Assembly (NCBI GenBank): GCA_963575745.1 | Contig: CAUYUJ010018627.1 | Coordinates: 463,052 to 527,051 of the forward strand | From: Prorocentrum cordatum | Lineage: Eukaryota; Sar; Dinophyceae; Prorocentrales; Prorocentraceae | DNA length: 64,000 bases | Direction of reading: 5' to 3' | In this document: positions 10,027 to 19,700 of the stretch, piece by piece | Numbering within the stretch: the first letter of the stretch is position 1 | Layout: the number at the start of each line of letters is the position of its first letter | Made by a program: the position numbers and the translations under genes | Notes under the pieces: generated by a model | Seen by the model: the letters and a program-made list of their open reading frames with translations, nothing else | Database searches by the model: none | What the model was told of the DNA's origin: nothing

Positions 10027-10131
10027 CGGAGGGGGAGGAGACGAGCAGGCACCGCACTTCTACATTACGCGGAAAAAACAGTGCTAAGCAGCAGCGGCTG
10101 CCTACAAGGCAAGGGCGCGCGAGTAGCCTCG

Positions 10132-13100
10132 CTACCGGCGAGTTTCCTCGCTACTAGAGCGCACCTGCACGCGGGTTTCCCCGCTAGCTCGGGAGGCAGG
10201 GCCGTCCTGAGACGACCTGCCCGCCCTATACGGTGTATGTTTCTTCAGCTCGTGCTTGAAGGATTGCTGGCCGGCCATTACTTGTAGGAGCAACGCGCGG
10301 TCAATACTACCTTTGGTATGACCATCGGCAGTCATATCCCGCGTGTCACACCATTGAACGCTTTCAACGATTCCGCGCTCCATCATCTGGCGGATCCAGC
10401 TAATGTGCCCAAGCAGAGTACATTCTGTGGGCTTCTTCAGATCTTTGCTAGACAAAGACTTGAAGACAGACTCGGCATCAATAGTCAGAGTGACTTTGAT
10501 ACATAGACCACCCATTTCCAATATGTTCTTTAACTGTGTGGGGGTCAATGGTCCCGAGTGTAGCTCGTGGAGCGTTACAATGGTCGGGTAGCAGTCTTCC
10601 AAGTTGTGGGCTGCTGCCAGTGTTTCCGCAGAGTAGCTCGAACGCACCTGCAGTCGATGAGACTTGCAGTATGCGTCCACCAGGTGCACGACGGGTTTCC
10701 CCGCTTGCGTGTGGCCACGCCTCAGCAGGTTAGCCCCGCGGATACCATAGCCTTTGACTTCGTCGTCTTCATCTCCATTGAGACGGCGATAGCCAGAATC
10801 GCTATGCAGGTCGACTTCTCCTGTTGGAGTCATAGCTTGATACACGATCTTCTTCGGACCTGCCTGTAGTTTCCTGGTAACCGCGTTTAGTCGTCGTACC
10901 TGGATGTTTGTCGGTTCCTGGATACGTTGTAGTGAGACAACATAGACCATCAGCCATACCTGCGTGATCAACGCATAGGCTAGAGCGCCACGAAGACTGA
11001 CGAACATGTCAGAAATCGTCTTTGTCGCTTTGCTCTCAGGATCAGCTCCCGTGAGTTCTGGATGTGTGATAGGACGGAGCTGTTTGATGTATTCGTCCTG
11101 ATCAAGAGTGACGCTCCCACCATCGGTCTTGTTGTACCGAACGGCACAGTTTGTGTATGTGTGCTTGTTCAGTTTGCACTTTCCAAACGTATCTTCAACA
11201 CACTTGACATACTTGTCAATAGCATCTTCCTTCCCGGTCATATTGATGTCATCGACGTGTTTGGCAGTCAAGAGGTTTGGGCTCATCTCGAACTCTTCGT
11301 CGTATGAAGTAGGCTGTAGCCCAAAGCTCCTAGTGATGGACCTGAGCTTCAACGAGAATGCCCTGGGAGCATCCTTCGTGCCCGTCCCCGGCTTCAGACA
11401 CCGAAGACAATGCTTTGATTCGTCATATGACTCAAAGCCTGGCAGTGTGCGAAGGACAGCTGCTGACCCAGGAGGTAGTGTGAAGCACACCACACGCTCT
11501 TTCTCGCCCGTTGCCGCGGCGAGCTCGCTATAGGTCAGTCCCTTCAAGAAAGCCATGTTGATGTCCAGGGAAGCGATGATCCAAGCTTTGTTGCATGCAG
11601 CAGAACTTGCGAGCAGTCTCTGGCTTGACCTCCTTGCCGTGCCAGAGAAGGTTTCGACATCAAAGGCTTCAAGGTCCATGAAGCCACGGAGTACCAAGCG
11701 TAACCTGATCGTCCTTTCCATTTCGCCCTTTTCGTTCTTGACAAACTTCCATTTGTATACGTAGCGTGAAGTCATGATGTTAGACGCTTTGCTCAAGTCA
11801 GTCATCTGGAAGCATTTGTTGTCAAGCCAAGTCTTCAATTCTGTGTAAAGGGCTTTGGAAACTTTGACCGGATTTGCTTGGATGTCGGCCTTCGTGAGTA
11901 GGTCGTCTTCCTTGACGACCACGGCGCGTTTGGAAGCAGCACTAACGTATACTCGCATAGTTGTGACGCTGCTGTCATCCAACAATCGGTGCTGCTGCTC
12001 GGACAGGACGACTTTGGACATGTCTGCTGTGAAGCAGAGCTCGATGTACTTCCCGTGCTCATCGGAGTCCAGATCATATTTACTGTCCGGATCCGTGGAG
12101 CATAAAGGAACGTAGTAAGAAGTGTCCATGTCGTATCCTGGCGGGTGACCCCGCTCCGGCAAGTGGCCTTGCACATCTTCACAGGTCGTAGAGACTAACA
12201 CACACTGTGTGTCTGTCATGTATGTGGGAACTGCATGCATGACTTCTTCTGTGTCAGCTTCAAGGAGTGTTCTGTCATCCATCAGTTCAGCATACCACGA
12301 CTTCAAGACAAAGGCATCCAGATCTTCTTCTGTTTCCTCTATGATGGTCGGGAGCCGACCATCGTTCTCCGTGGGAGGCTCCTCAGGAGCAGCTGCTGGA
12401 GGTGACTCGCTTGGTGGTGGTCCATCAGCGAGTTCCTCAAACTTAGTGAGGTCTCGGTCAAATCCAGCAGACGGCTTCCTGGATTTAAGACACTGGATGA
12501 TGCGTGAGTGTGTAGATCCTGTGATGTCGTAGATGTTCAAGGCAGTGCCATCAGCTTCATAGTAATGAAAACCAGGGGTCACATCATTATCATAGTGCAC
12601 TAGTGCACAGCTGTCTGCATAGGGTGCAGCAGGCAACTTCGTCAGGCTCTTGGCAAGTCGTACAGCAACAACGTTTTCAATACGAAAGTAGTTGCGTATG
12701 AGGTACTGAAGAGCCAAGTGCACCTTAGGCGAAAGTCGGCTCGCAGCAGTCATCTGCAGCCGACCCTGTTTCGCTGGTAGATATCCGAAAGTCATGGCGG
12801 GTTTCCCCGCTGGCAGACCGGCAATAAAGGCCAATACTGTCCGAAGGGCCGTATTGTCCGATCCTATCTCGCGGACCATAAGTGCTTCGATGTACAGCGT
12901 GTGTCGTGTGTCAGGATACTGTACTCGCACCTCGCGACTGCCGACCTTCACGATGACCTGGCCTCGGTCAGGTTCGTTGCGGATGACCGGGTATGGACCA
13001 CTCCATCCACCCCAGTCGTCTTTCGTGGTGGTCGGGCGATGATAGTCCACGAGATCTCCCTCTTTGTAGTGAAATTCACCCGTAGCAGTAGTCTTCGTAC

Positions 13101-13530
13101 GGAGAGCCCTGTTCGTCTTGGCAACCGCAGTGGCCTGCGTGATTGCCTCCAGACTAACCCTCCTGATTGTTTCCTCCCTTGAGTGATCTGATGATTCAGC
13201 GGACTGATCATGATCCAAGACAGGGAAATCGGGAAGCATAGCTGGTTGTCTGCCATACAGCGCATTGTACGGAGACACTTCATTGTAGAAGGTAAATGCG
13301 TTGCTGGCAAACAAGGCTTCATGTAAAAGACGAGTGAAATTCAGAGGAATATTTAATCTATTCAATTCTTCTCCCATCACGTGTATGAGGTGTCGCAGGA
13401 TGCCGTTCCTAGCTTCGATAGTCGTGGCGTGTTGGCCACGCGCTCGGATACGAAGCTCTGTTCCCTTAGCCTTAAGGATGGCCTTTGCTGTATCGTTATT
13501 CAGTGCTCCTTCCCCATCGGAGTATAGATT
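10132..13530 (-). CDS. Pol ORF: end of integrase, reverse transcriptase (RVT_2 type) and RNase H
   Basis: The open frame starts just inside the end of the preceding ORF (13530) and stops at 10132. It opens with the second integrase Asp (SDGEGA) and the catalytic Glu (TTIEARNGILRH), so integrase is split across the frame break. After a linker come RT motifs in order: YVYKWKFVKNEKGE, DINMAFLKG (first catalytic Asp, about 11550), LKPGTGTKDAPRAF, and KHVDDINMTG (HVDD replacing YVDD, about 11260). RNase H follows with DLHSDSG (about 10815), SSYSAET, TIDAES and DTRDMTADGHTKG. The order and the RVT_2 signatures identify a Ty1/copia Pol. The catalytic acids are present, so the RT itself looks intact. 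Confidence 0.9.
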   Translation of the reverse strand, partial: NLYSDGEGALNNDTAKAILKAKGTELRIRARGQHATTIEARNGILRHLIHVMGEELNRLNIPLNFTRLLHEALFASNAFTFYNEVSPYNALYGRQPAMLPDFPVLDHDQSAESSDHSREETIRRVSLEAITQATAVAKTNRALRTKTTATGEFHYKEGDLVDYHRPTTTKDDWGGWSGPYPVIRNEPDRGQVIVKVGSREVRVQYPDTRHTLYIEALMVREIGSDNTALRTVLAFIAGLPAGKPAMTFGYLPAKQGRLQMTAASRLSPKVHLALQYLIRNYFRIENVVAVRLAKSLTKLPAAPYADSCALVHYDNDVTPGFHYYEADGTALNIYDITGSTHSRIIQCLKSRKPSAGFDRDLTKFEELADGPPPSESPPAAAPEEPPTENDGRLPTIIEETEEDLDAFVLKSWYAELMDDRTLLEADTEEVMHAVPTYMTDTQCVLVSTTCEDVQGHLPERGHPPGYDMDTSYYVPLCSTDPDSKYDLDSDEHGKYIELCFTADMSKVVLSEQQHRLLDDSSVTTMRVYVSAASKRAVVVKEDDLLTKADIQANPVKVSKALYTELKTWLDNKCFQMTDLSKASNIMTSRYVYKWKFVKNEKGEMERTIRLRLVLRGFMDLEAFDVETFSGTARRSSQRLLASSAACNKAWIIASLDINMAFLKGLTYSELAAATGEKERVVCFTLPPGSAAVLRTLPGFESYDESKHCLRCLKPGTGTKDAPRAFSLKLRSITRSFGLQPTSYDEEFEMSPNLLTAKHVDDINMTGKEDAIDKYVKCVEDTFGKCKLNKHTYTNCAVRYNKTDGGSVTLDQDEYIKQLRPITHPELTGADPESKATKTISDMFVSLRGALAYALITQVWLMVYVVSLQRIQEPTNIQVRRLNAVTRKLQAGPKKIVYQAMTPTGEVDLHSDSGYRRLNGDEDDEVKGYGIRGANLLRRGHTQAGKPVVHLVDAYCKSHRLQVRSSYSAETLAAAHNLEDCYPTIVTLHELHSGPLTPTQLKNILEMGGLCIKVTLTIDAESVFKSLSSKDLKKPTECTLLGHISWIRQMMERGIVESVQWCDTRDMTADGHTKGSIDRALLLQVMAGQQSFKHELKKHTPYRAGRSSQDGPASRASGETRVQVRSSSEETRR

Positions 13531-16500
13531 TTAGCAGGGCCATGTTGCATCCAAGTTGTATGATAGGCATCGAGAACAGTATGCATGGTCTTATCAGGAA
13601 TCTCTGTGCCAGCTGCCCAGCGAATACAACGGTCGATGATGTGAAAAACAATATGTTCCTGTTTGTAAAAGAAAAGATCACATTCGACTTCCTCGTTGAA
13701 ACGTCCTGGCAGTGACACAGAAGGCATCACCGTGTTGCCTGGTTTGTCCCAGGCTCGACATTCTCTACACGAGTCGCAAATGCCTTTGATCAGACTCAAA
13801 CGGGTTTCACCCAGACCAACCTTGGTTAGAATCATCCGCATTTTTGGCTCCTTGGCATGAAACCATCTCAAGTGGAGTTTGCGGAGTTCTCGCTGCACTA
13901 CAGCTGGGTCGAAGCTGCGCAGGTTTTGGAGGCTGAGCTGAACGTCGAAGCGAGTCCAATCAGGGAGCCTTGGCCTTGGCCTCGGCTCTGCTTGAGGCTG
14001 CGGCGGTGGTGGAGGATCTCCTCCCTCCATGCGTCCGCGCCTTGCTGCAACTTGTGGCAGTCTACGGTGATCGTCAGAGCTGCCAGCGCCAGTGTTGCCA
14101 CCATTAGCCCCTTCGGCTCTGGTGATGTCATGGCTGCTGGCGCCTGCGGTTGGATCGCCCTCACCAGGCCGTGGCGGCCTAGGCGCGCGTATGCGCGCTC
14201 TCGCGGCCGGCGCCGCTTTTGCGGCTGGCGCCGCTTCTGCGGCTGGAGCCGCTTCCGCGGCTGGCGCCGCAGGAGCGGCTTGCCCCGCCGGGCGCGGCTG
14301 GCCAAAGTTATCTGGCAGCTTCCATTTTTCGGCGAATCTGCATTGGCCAGATATCTTGGTGTGGTGAGGATTGCTCTTCTGATATTCCTTCTTACAGCTT
14401 GGACAGTCCCAGTAGTATGGTTCAACATCATACCACCGACACATCTTCGGATCCCTGCTGTGCTTTGGTGATTGCTTGTAGTTGTTGTCCACACAGCCAT
14501 GGCACCCAAGACCGCCAGGTGGTGGTCGCCAGATTTCTCCGTTTGGGTGTCTCCGGATTGTTGGGTCGTCCAAGTCGTAGCCAGCACTGTTTGTTACGAA
14601 CGCATAGCTGCGTTCGCGATTCGCGAATGGATCGCGACCGTAAGCAAACAGGTCTTTGGCGATTTGCACCGCATCAACGATCAGTGACTGCATTCTGTAG
14701 GTATACTGTGCCGCCCTTGCTAGTTCTTTGTTACAAGCATTGGCGTGCACATGATTACCTGGACAACGCTTGCCTCTGAAAGGTGCCAACAACTCTTCTT
14801 TGTTTGCCATCATCTGTGTTGGCTTGCGGATGTATTGTCCAAATGAATCTTTGAGACCAGTCGTGCACTGATCAATAATCATTTGGCAAGTGACCTTGCG
14901 TTGTGCCAGTTCCTTCCATGGCTGGATCTCATCCACCCACGTGCCCATTGGTTGTTCCCTGAGAAAGAAACGTCTTAGGTCGTCTTGTAATAGAGCGACT
15001 GTTCCACAGAACGTGATGTGAGGCAGGTCCTCTTTGTGGTGTTTAAGCCACGTATCATGATTGACCTGTGCATTGAAATAGGAAGGAAGTCCAGTAGTTC
15101 TGCAGCTTGGCTGCAGAATCGTGATCTTGACAAAGCAAGTCTTGAGGTAGTGGAGGACTGCTCTTTGTACTTCCGAGTTTCCAAGGTCAACCATAGATAT
15201 CTTGTCAAGGTTCCCGCCTGACGAGAGTCCCCTCTTGAAGGCTAATATGGATATACCACCCTTGCCCCCACATAATTCAAGCATGTCCACTTGATTGTTT
15301 CTGCCGTAGCATAATGACTGGACCATCGAGAAGACATCAGCATGTGAGTCAGCGGGTTGCCCCGCCGGTAACATCATGAAGATGTCCTCTGATTCGCTGT
15401 CCGAGTCCGAGTCGTCAAGAGGAACGTCGTTGAAATATGTGGAGCAGTCAAGCCCTTTGAGGTCCTCTCCACAGTCGTCGTTACCGTCTTCCACTTTCTT
15501 CGGGACTTTCTTCGGTTTGATGCCGGCTTCTTTGTCAGCTTTCTGCTTTTCTTTCTGTTTTATCCTGGCATCAGTGGGCAACGCAGTTTCCGCGGAGAGA
15601 TCCGCTGCGGAGGAATCCGCTGTTAAGTCAGGAAATGGCGGAATTTCAGGAAAGTTGTTGGTGGGTCGCGTTTGGCAACGCTCAATCGAAGGGGGAGGAG
15701 ATCGATCGTCATCGACGATCGCCACACGCTTTGGGCGTGGCCTTCGCGACTCACCATCGCCGTGAAGAACTGGAGCCGGAGGCTCCCAGTATAACCGAGT
15801 ACTGATGTTTGTAACCCCATCAGGTAATGGAGCTACATAATTGTACCCAGTTGGCTGATCCTGGATTCTGATATCTTGAACGATCTTATTCGTGTCCAGG
15901 TCGGTCGTGACTCTACGAACAACATGGTCCCATTGAGGGCCCTTTTGTGGACATTGGACGTAGTGTCTGACCTTTTTGTCAACGCGAGTACACACACTGA
16001 GGTGTACCGCACTCCGCTCATTCCTGATCATGTTGGCTTTATCGAGTTGATCAAGGAAGCGTGCAATAATGATAGCCAAAGTTTTATACCGAAACTCGGC
16101 ACGTTGCTGATCTTGGCCATACCAATCCAAATCATGCTCCTTGTGTGAGCCACAAGTACATTTCCATAAGTTTATCGGTATATGAGGACAAGATGTAGCA
16201 ACTTGTATATAAGAACCACTGGGATATTTACTGGATCGGTCAAACTTGATACCGAAATGACAGAGTCTCATTCGTATAATGCTTAGCTTCAAATCTTCGA
16301 TAACATCTTTGATCGGACCCTGTTTCCAGAAATACCCGGGTGGCCCCAGGATAACTATCTGCATTCTCAGAGCACGCGCTTTGATCAGGAGATTTTGTAT
16401 ACGTTGATAATGTGGTCCCGCCCTCTTTCCTGGAGTACGAACGTACCAATCAGAGGGTGTGGCCACCCACAACATATTGTAGTCTCCTGCCAACAAATTT

Positions 16501-16730
16501 CCCAAATACTGTGTTCCAGTTGAAGTCATTACCTCATTATGGGTAATCCGGTCGCATATATATCCACGGGTTCGGAGTTCAGCGCAAGCTGTGCGAATAT
16601 CTTCGATGACAAGACATTTTGAATGATATTTTTCCTCTCGGGCCTCAGCGCGGCCAACGTATGTAGCGAGGAGGCCGGTATTCGGCTTCTCTTCGCAAGC
16701 GAGCGCCGCCGGCGCGCCCGCCTGCCCCCG
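13500..16730 (-). CDS. Pol ORF: methyltransferase-like module, Cys/His cluster, N-terminal integrase
   Basis: This frame continues directly from the upstream ORF across one TGA. The first ATG inside it is 16529. Near 15250-15290 it has LELCGGKGGISILAFKRGL, then ILQPSCRTTG, FFLREQPMGTW, IDQCTTGL and RKPTQMMAN, the layout of a recurrent domain of dinoflagellate polyproteins resembling a degenerate cytosine-methyltransferase fold. A Cys/His cluster follows (CPSCKKEY...CRFAEKW, about 14340-14410). The integrase starts with HLRWFHAKE...CDSCRECRAWD (HHCC-type) and ECDLFFYKQ (first catalytic Asp), and breaks off after PAKIYT at the frame change. CTCGSHKEH near 16150 is another possible metal-binding site. 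Confidence 0.8.
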   Translation of the reverse strand, partial: RGQAGAPAALACEEKPNTGLLATYVGRAEAREEKYHSKCLVIEDIRTACAELRTRGYICDRITHNEVMTSTGTQYLGNLLAGDYNMLWVATPSDWYVRTPGKRAGPHYQRIQNLLIKARALRMQIVILGPPGYFWKQGPIKDVIEDLKLSIIRMRLCHFGIKFDRSSKYPSGSYIQVATSCPHIPINLWKCTCGSHKEHDLDWYGQDQQRAEFRYKTLAIIIARFLDQLDKANMIRNERSAVHLSVCTRVDKKVRHYVQCPQKGPQWDHVVRRVTTDLDTNKIVQDIRIQDQPTGYNYVAPLPDGVTNISTRLYWEPPAPVLHGDGESRRPRPKRVAIVDDDRSPPPSIERCQTRPTNNFPEIPPFPDLTADSSAADLSAETALPTDARIKQKEKQKADKEAGIKPKKVPKKVEDGNDDCGEDLKGLDCSTYFNDVPLDDSDSDSESEDIFMMLPAGQPADSHADVFSMVQSLCYGRNNQVDMLELCGGKGGISILAFKRGLSSGGNLDKISMVDLGNSEVQRAVLHYLKTCFVKITILQPSCRTTGLPSYFNAQVNHDTWLKHHKEDLPHITFCGTVALLQDDLRRFFLREQPMGTWVDEIQPWKELAQRKVTCQMIIDQCTTGLKDSFGQYIRKPTQMMANKEELLAPFRGKRCPGNHVHANACNKELARAAQYTYRMQSLIVDAVQIAKDLFAYGRDPFANRERSYAFVTNSAGYDLDDPTIRRHPNGEIWRPPPGGLGCHGCVDNNYKQSPKHSRDPKMCRWYDVEPYYWDCPSCKKEYQKSNPHHTKISGQCRFAEKWKLPDNFGQPRPAGQAAPAAPAAEAAPAAEAAPAAKAAPAARARIRAPRPPRPGEGDPTAGASSHDITRAEGANGGNTGAGSSDDHRRLPQVAARRGRMEGGDPPPPPQPQAEPRPRPRLPDWTRFDVQLSLQNLRSFDPAVVQRELRKLHLRWFHAKEPKMRMILTKVGLGETRLSLIKGICDSCRECRAWDKPGNTVMPSVSLPGRFNEEVECDLFFYKQEHIVFHIIDRCIRWAAGTEIPDKTMHTVLDAYHTTWMQHGPAKIYTPMGKEH

Positions 16731-16733
16731 TCA
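16725..16733 (-). promoter_or_regulatory. In-frame UGA followed by CGG, candidate readthrough site
   Basis: The protease ORF ends ...CAC GAC CGC CGC TGA CGG GGG CAG and the same frame is open for over 1,000 codons afterwards. UGA-CGG is a known leaky stop context in viral readthrough genes. Downstream sequence is very GC-rich (16670-16728) and could fold. It could equally be a simple nonsense mutation. Confidence 0.45.
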
Positions 16734-19700
16734 GCGGCGGTCGTGTGACCACGTTGCCGTCTGACTCGGAGGCATGCTGTTAGCGGATGGCTCCGCAGGA
16801 GTCGCTGGTGCGGCTACGCTCACGATTTCCACGCGGGTTGGCCCCGCAGAGTCCGACGAACCTCCGCCCGTGTAGCTTGGTGGTGGTGGCGGTGACGCGG
16901 GTGGCCCCGCTTGGTCCTCAGGTGTCCATTTATTCACCGCCTCCTGGACTGCCCAGAATATCTTAGACTTCAGGGCATCCTTCATATGTGGCCAGGTCCC
17001 TTCGGGACACTGTTGGCCCTCCCACCAGCTGTTCAGCGTCCTGTCCACGATCAAACGGGTCGTGTCTTCCAGGAGCTGCTTGTCGAGGTACGGCTCGACA
17101 ATGTACGTATCGGTCGTGACGGTCATGGACTGTCCCGTCGCGGGTGGCCCCGCTGTTGCTTCGGCGGGTGGCCCCGCACTTGCTCCAGCGGGTGGCCCCG
17201 CACTGACGGGGTCCTCTTCGTTCTCCGTCTCGGTATAGCCATCTCGACTGCTGCGGATTGTGAAGGTGTTCGTGACCGTCTGGCTTTTAGCCCCGTCATA
17301 CAAACCGCAGGGAATCGCGAGATGTCCCGAGGGAGTTTTCTTCGCCTTCAGGACCTTGGCGCCCCTTCCCAGCTTCAGGGTGTAGTCACCGCTGGGGAAG
17401 ATAACCTTCTGGTAGCCTGGCTTCAGCACGATGATCGTGTCACGTGCTTCCATGGCTCCTAGGCCCCAGATGGCCGGGAGATTGGCACCCGAGCCTTCTG
17501 CGATGTTGGAGGCATACTCCTCGATACGGGGGCTTGCCTCATTGGCATATTGTACCCCGATCTTGAAGTTGCCCATCTTCCGACATATCGCAGCGCCCTC
17601 ACCAACACCATTGATGTAGAGGGTCTTGCTCAGGGTGCATATGGCAGGTCTATGATTGTACCTGGCCATAGTCTCCTGGAAGGTTCGCGCCGTATTGGAT
17701 CCAATGATGTTCACGTTGGACCCAATGTCTAGCATGAACGAGATGCAAGGCATACCGTCTTCGTCAGGGAAGAATGTCCCATTTCGCGCTGCCAGAGCCA
17801 TTGTACCATGGTCATTGGTATGGTACGTGATCTGCGAACCGAGTGTACCTTTCAACAGGCGCTGTTCAAGCACCCATTGGCTCATGGTTAGCTCGGTGCA
17901 CCACATCTGCTCATATTGGCGGCGCTCCTCCACGGTAATTGGTTCCTGTTCAAGAACCCAATAATTCGCAGATAGTGTGGACATCCATTCACCTCCTGGC
18001 GGCAGCGTGTCCGTGTCGTCACGTGCATAGGTCAGCCCCTCTGTATCGATCATGAATGTGGTATGGAACTGGGCTGCCTCCGCGCTCTCAGCGCTTGCCC
18101 GGCTCCTAGCGCTGACCGGGCTTGCCACACGCGAGGTCCTGGTTGATCCAGTTGGCCTTCGAGTCCCGCCTCCGCTCCTGCCACTCCGCCTGATGTTGGC
18201 CTCCATTGCCCTCAGGAATCCTGGATTTGGAGGTCCATTTGCGGGTGGCCCCGCTTTGGCGGCGGGAGCCGCATCAGCGGGTGGCCCCGCAGCTGGGGGC
18301 TCCTGCGCTCGAAGCGTAGGCAGGATTGGCATCTGGATGCCTTGCTCTGGCGCTGGCCAGGGGTGTGCCTGTGCAGCTGGGGCACGTGCGGATGGCTCCG
18401 CCGATTGCGCGGCTCGAGCTTCCAGTGCCTCCACTGCTTCACGTAGCCGACGCATTTCCCGGGCATCTGCCACGTACCTTTCCTGCTGGCGCGCTTGTTC
18501 CGATTCAGCGTCGCGCTGTCCAGCATACGGGAAGTGTGCTATAACTATGCCCGGCCCACGACACACAGCGCAGGGGGCCTCGTTCGGCGCACCTGGTCGC
18601 TGATTGCGGACGTGCTGCTGTGCAACACGATCCCAGCATATATCGTGGAAGAAGTGCCCACACGCCAGTCTCCACACTATAGTGCCCATCTCGTAGTTGT
18701 CCATACAGATTGGGCACTGTGTGAAGTTGTAGTCTGAAATGACTGGAGCAGGCACGTCTGGGCGAGTCCGAGCTTGGCGCTCGAAAATGGTTTCGCCCTC
18801 CCGATATGGCGTCGGTGGCGGCCGTCTATCTGGCCGTTCAGCGGGTGGCCCCGCGTCTGCGGGTGTCCCCGCTTGGGTCTCACGCTCAATCCTCCTCTGG
18901 ATCGCGCGTTGTTGGCGCAGCCTGGTGTTGTCCCGAGCCTGCTGCCTAGATGCCAGTATCGCTTGCTGCGTGTTGTGCACGTCGCGGATGTAGTCTGGCA
19001 TGCTGCCCATAGCGGCTGGCACCGCGAGACCAGCTGGCTGAACTACGGTCTCGGGGTCCGTCGGCGTGGGCATGTAGGCGTAGTGCGGCATAGACTGCGC
19101 ATCGACCGCTCGAGTAAACTGCAAACGAAACATCTCATTGGCAAGATTCCGAGTGTATTCGTTCGCAGGTGGCCCCGCAATCATAGGAGTGTTATTCATC
19201 TGCGCGTAGTACTCCGGGTACATCGGCGCGTCCATGGCCTGTGCCTCTGCTGGTCCATGATTGTCCCATCCATATATTGGGTGTGATGCTATTCCTGGAA
19301 TAAACACCTGTCGATATGGATTCGTGGGATCAGCATTTGGAGCATCTTCAGAAGTCCAGCTCCAGAGAGGCCGAAAGTCGCCATGATTCGTAACATCTAT
19401 GTTGCGGTTCCGCAACAGGCTGGGCACTCTATCAGCTTGTTGCTGCAGAAAGGTAGCCTGTGCTCTTAAGTTGGCTGCCCGACGTTCGTAGTCTGAACCT
19501 TGCTGTCCGTCAGCGGGTGGCCCCGCATGTGCGGGTGGCTCCGCAGGCGTTCGCTCGGCGGGTGTCCCCGCAGCCACTCCTCCTTCACTACCCCTCGGAG
19601 TGCCAAAGGGAGTGGTCGCCTGGAGTGCTGCTGCGAGCGCCGGATTCCCGCGAATCGCCTGGAGTCTTTGCCACAAGCTGTTCTCGCTCGTTTCAGACGG

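Noticed and set aside
13500-13530. Programmed frameshift inside integrase
   Set aside because: No slippery heptamer precedes the second Asp codon in the overlap; a deletion is simpler.
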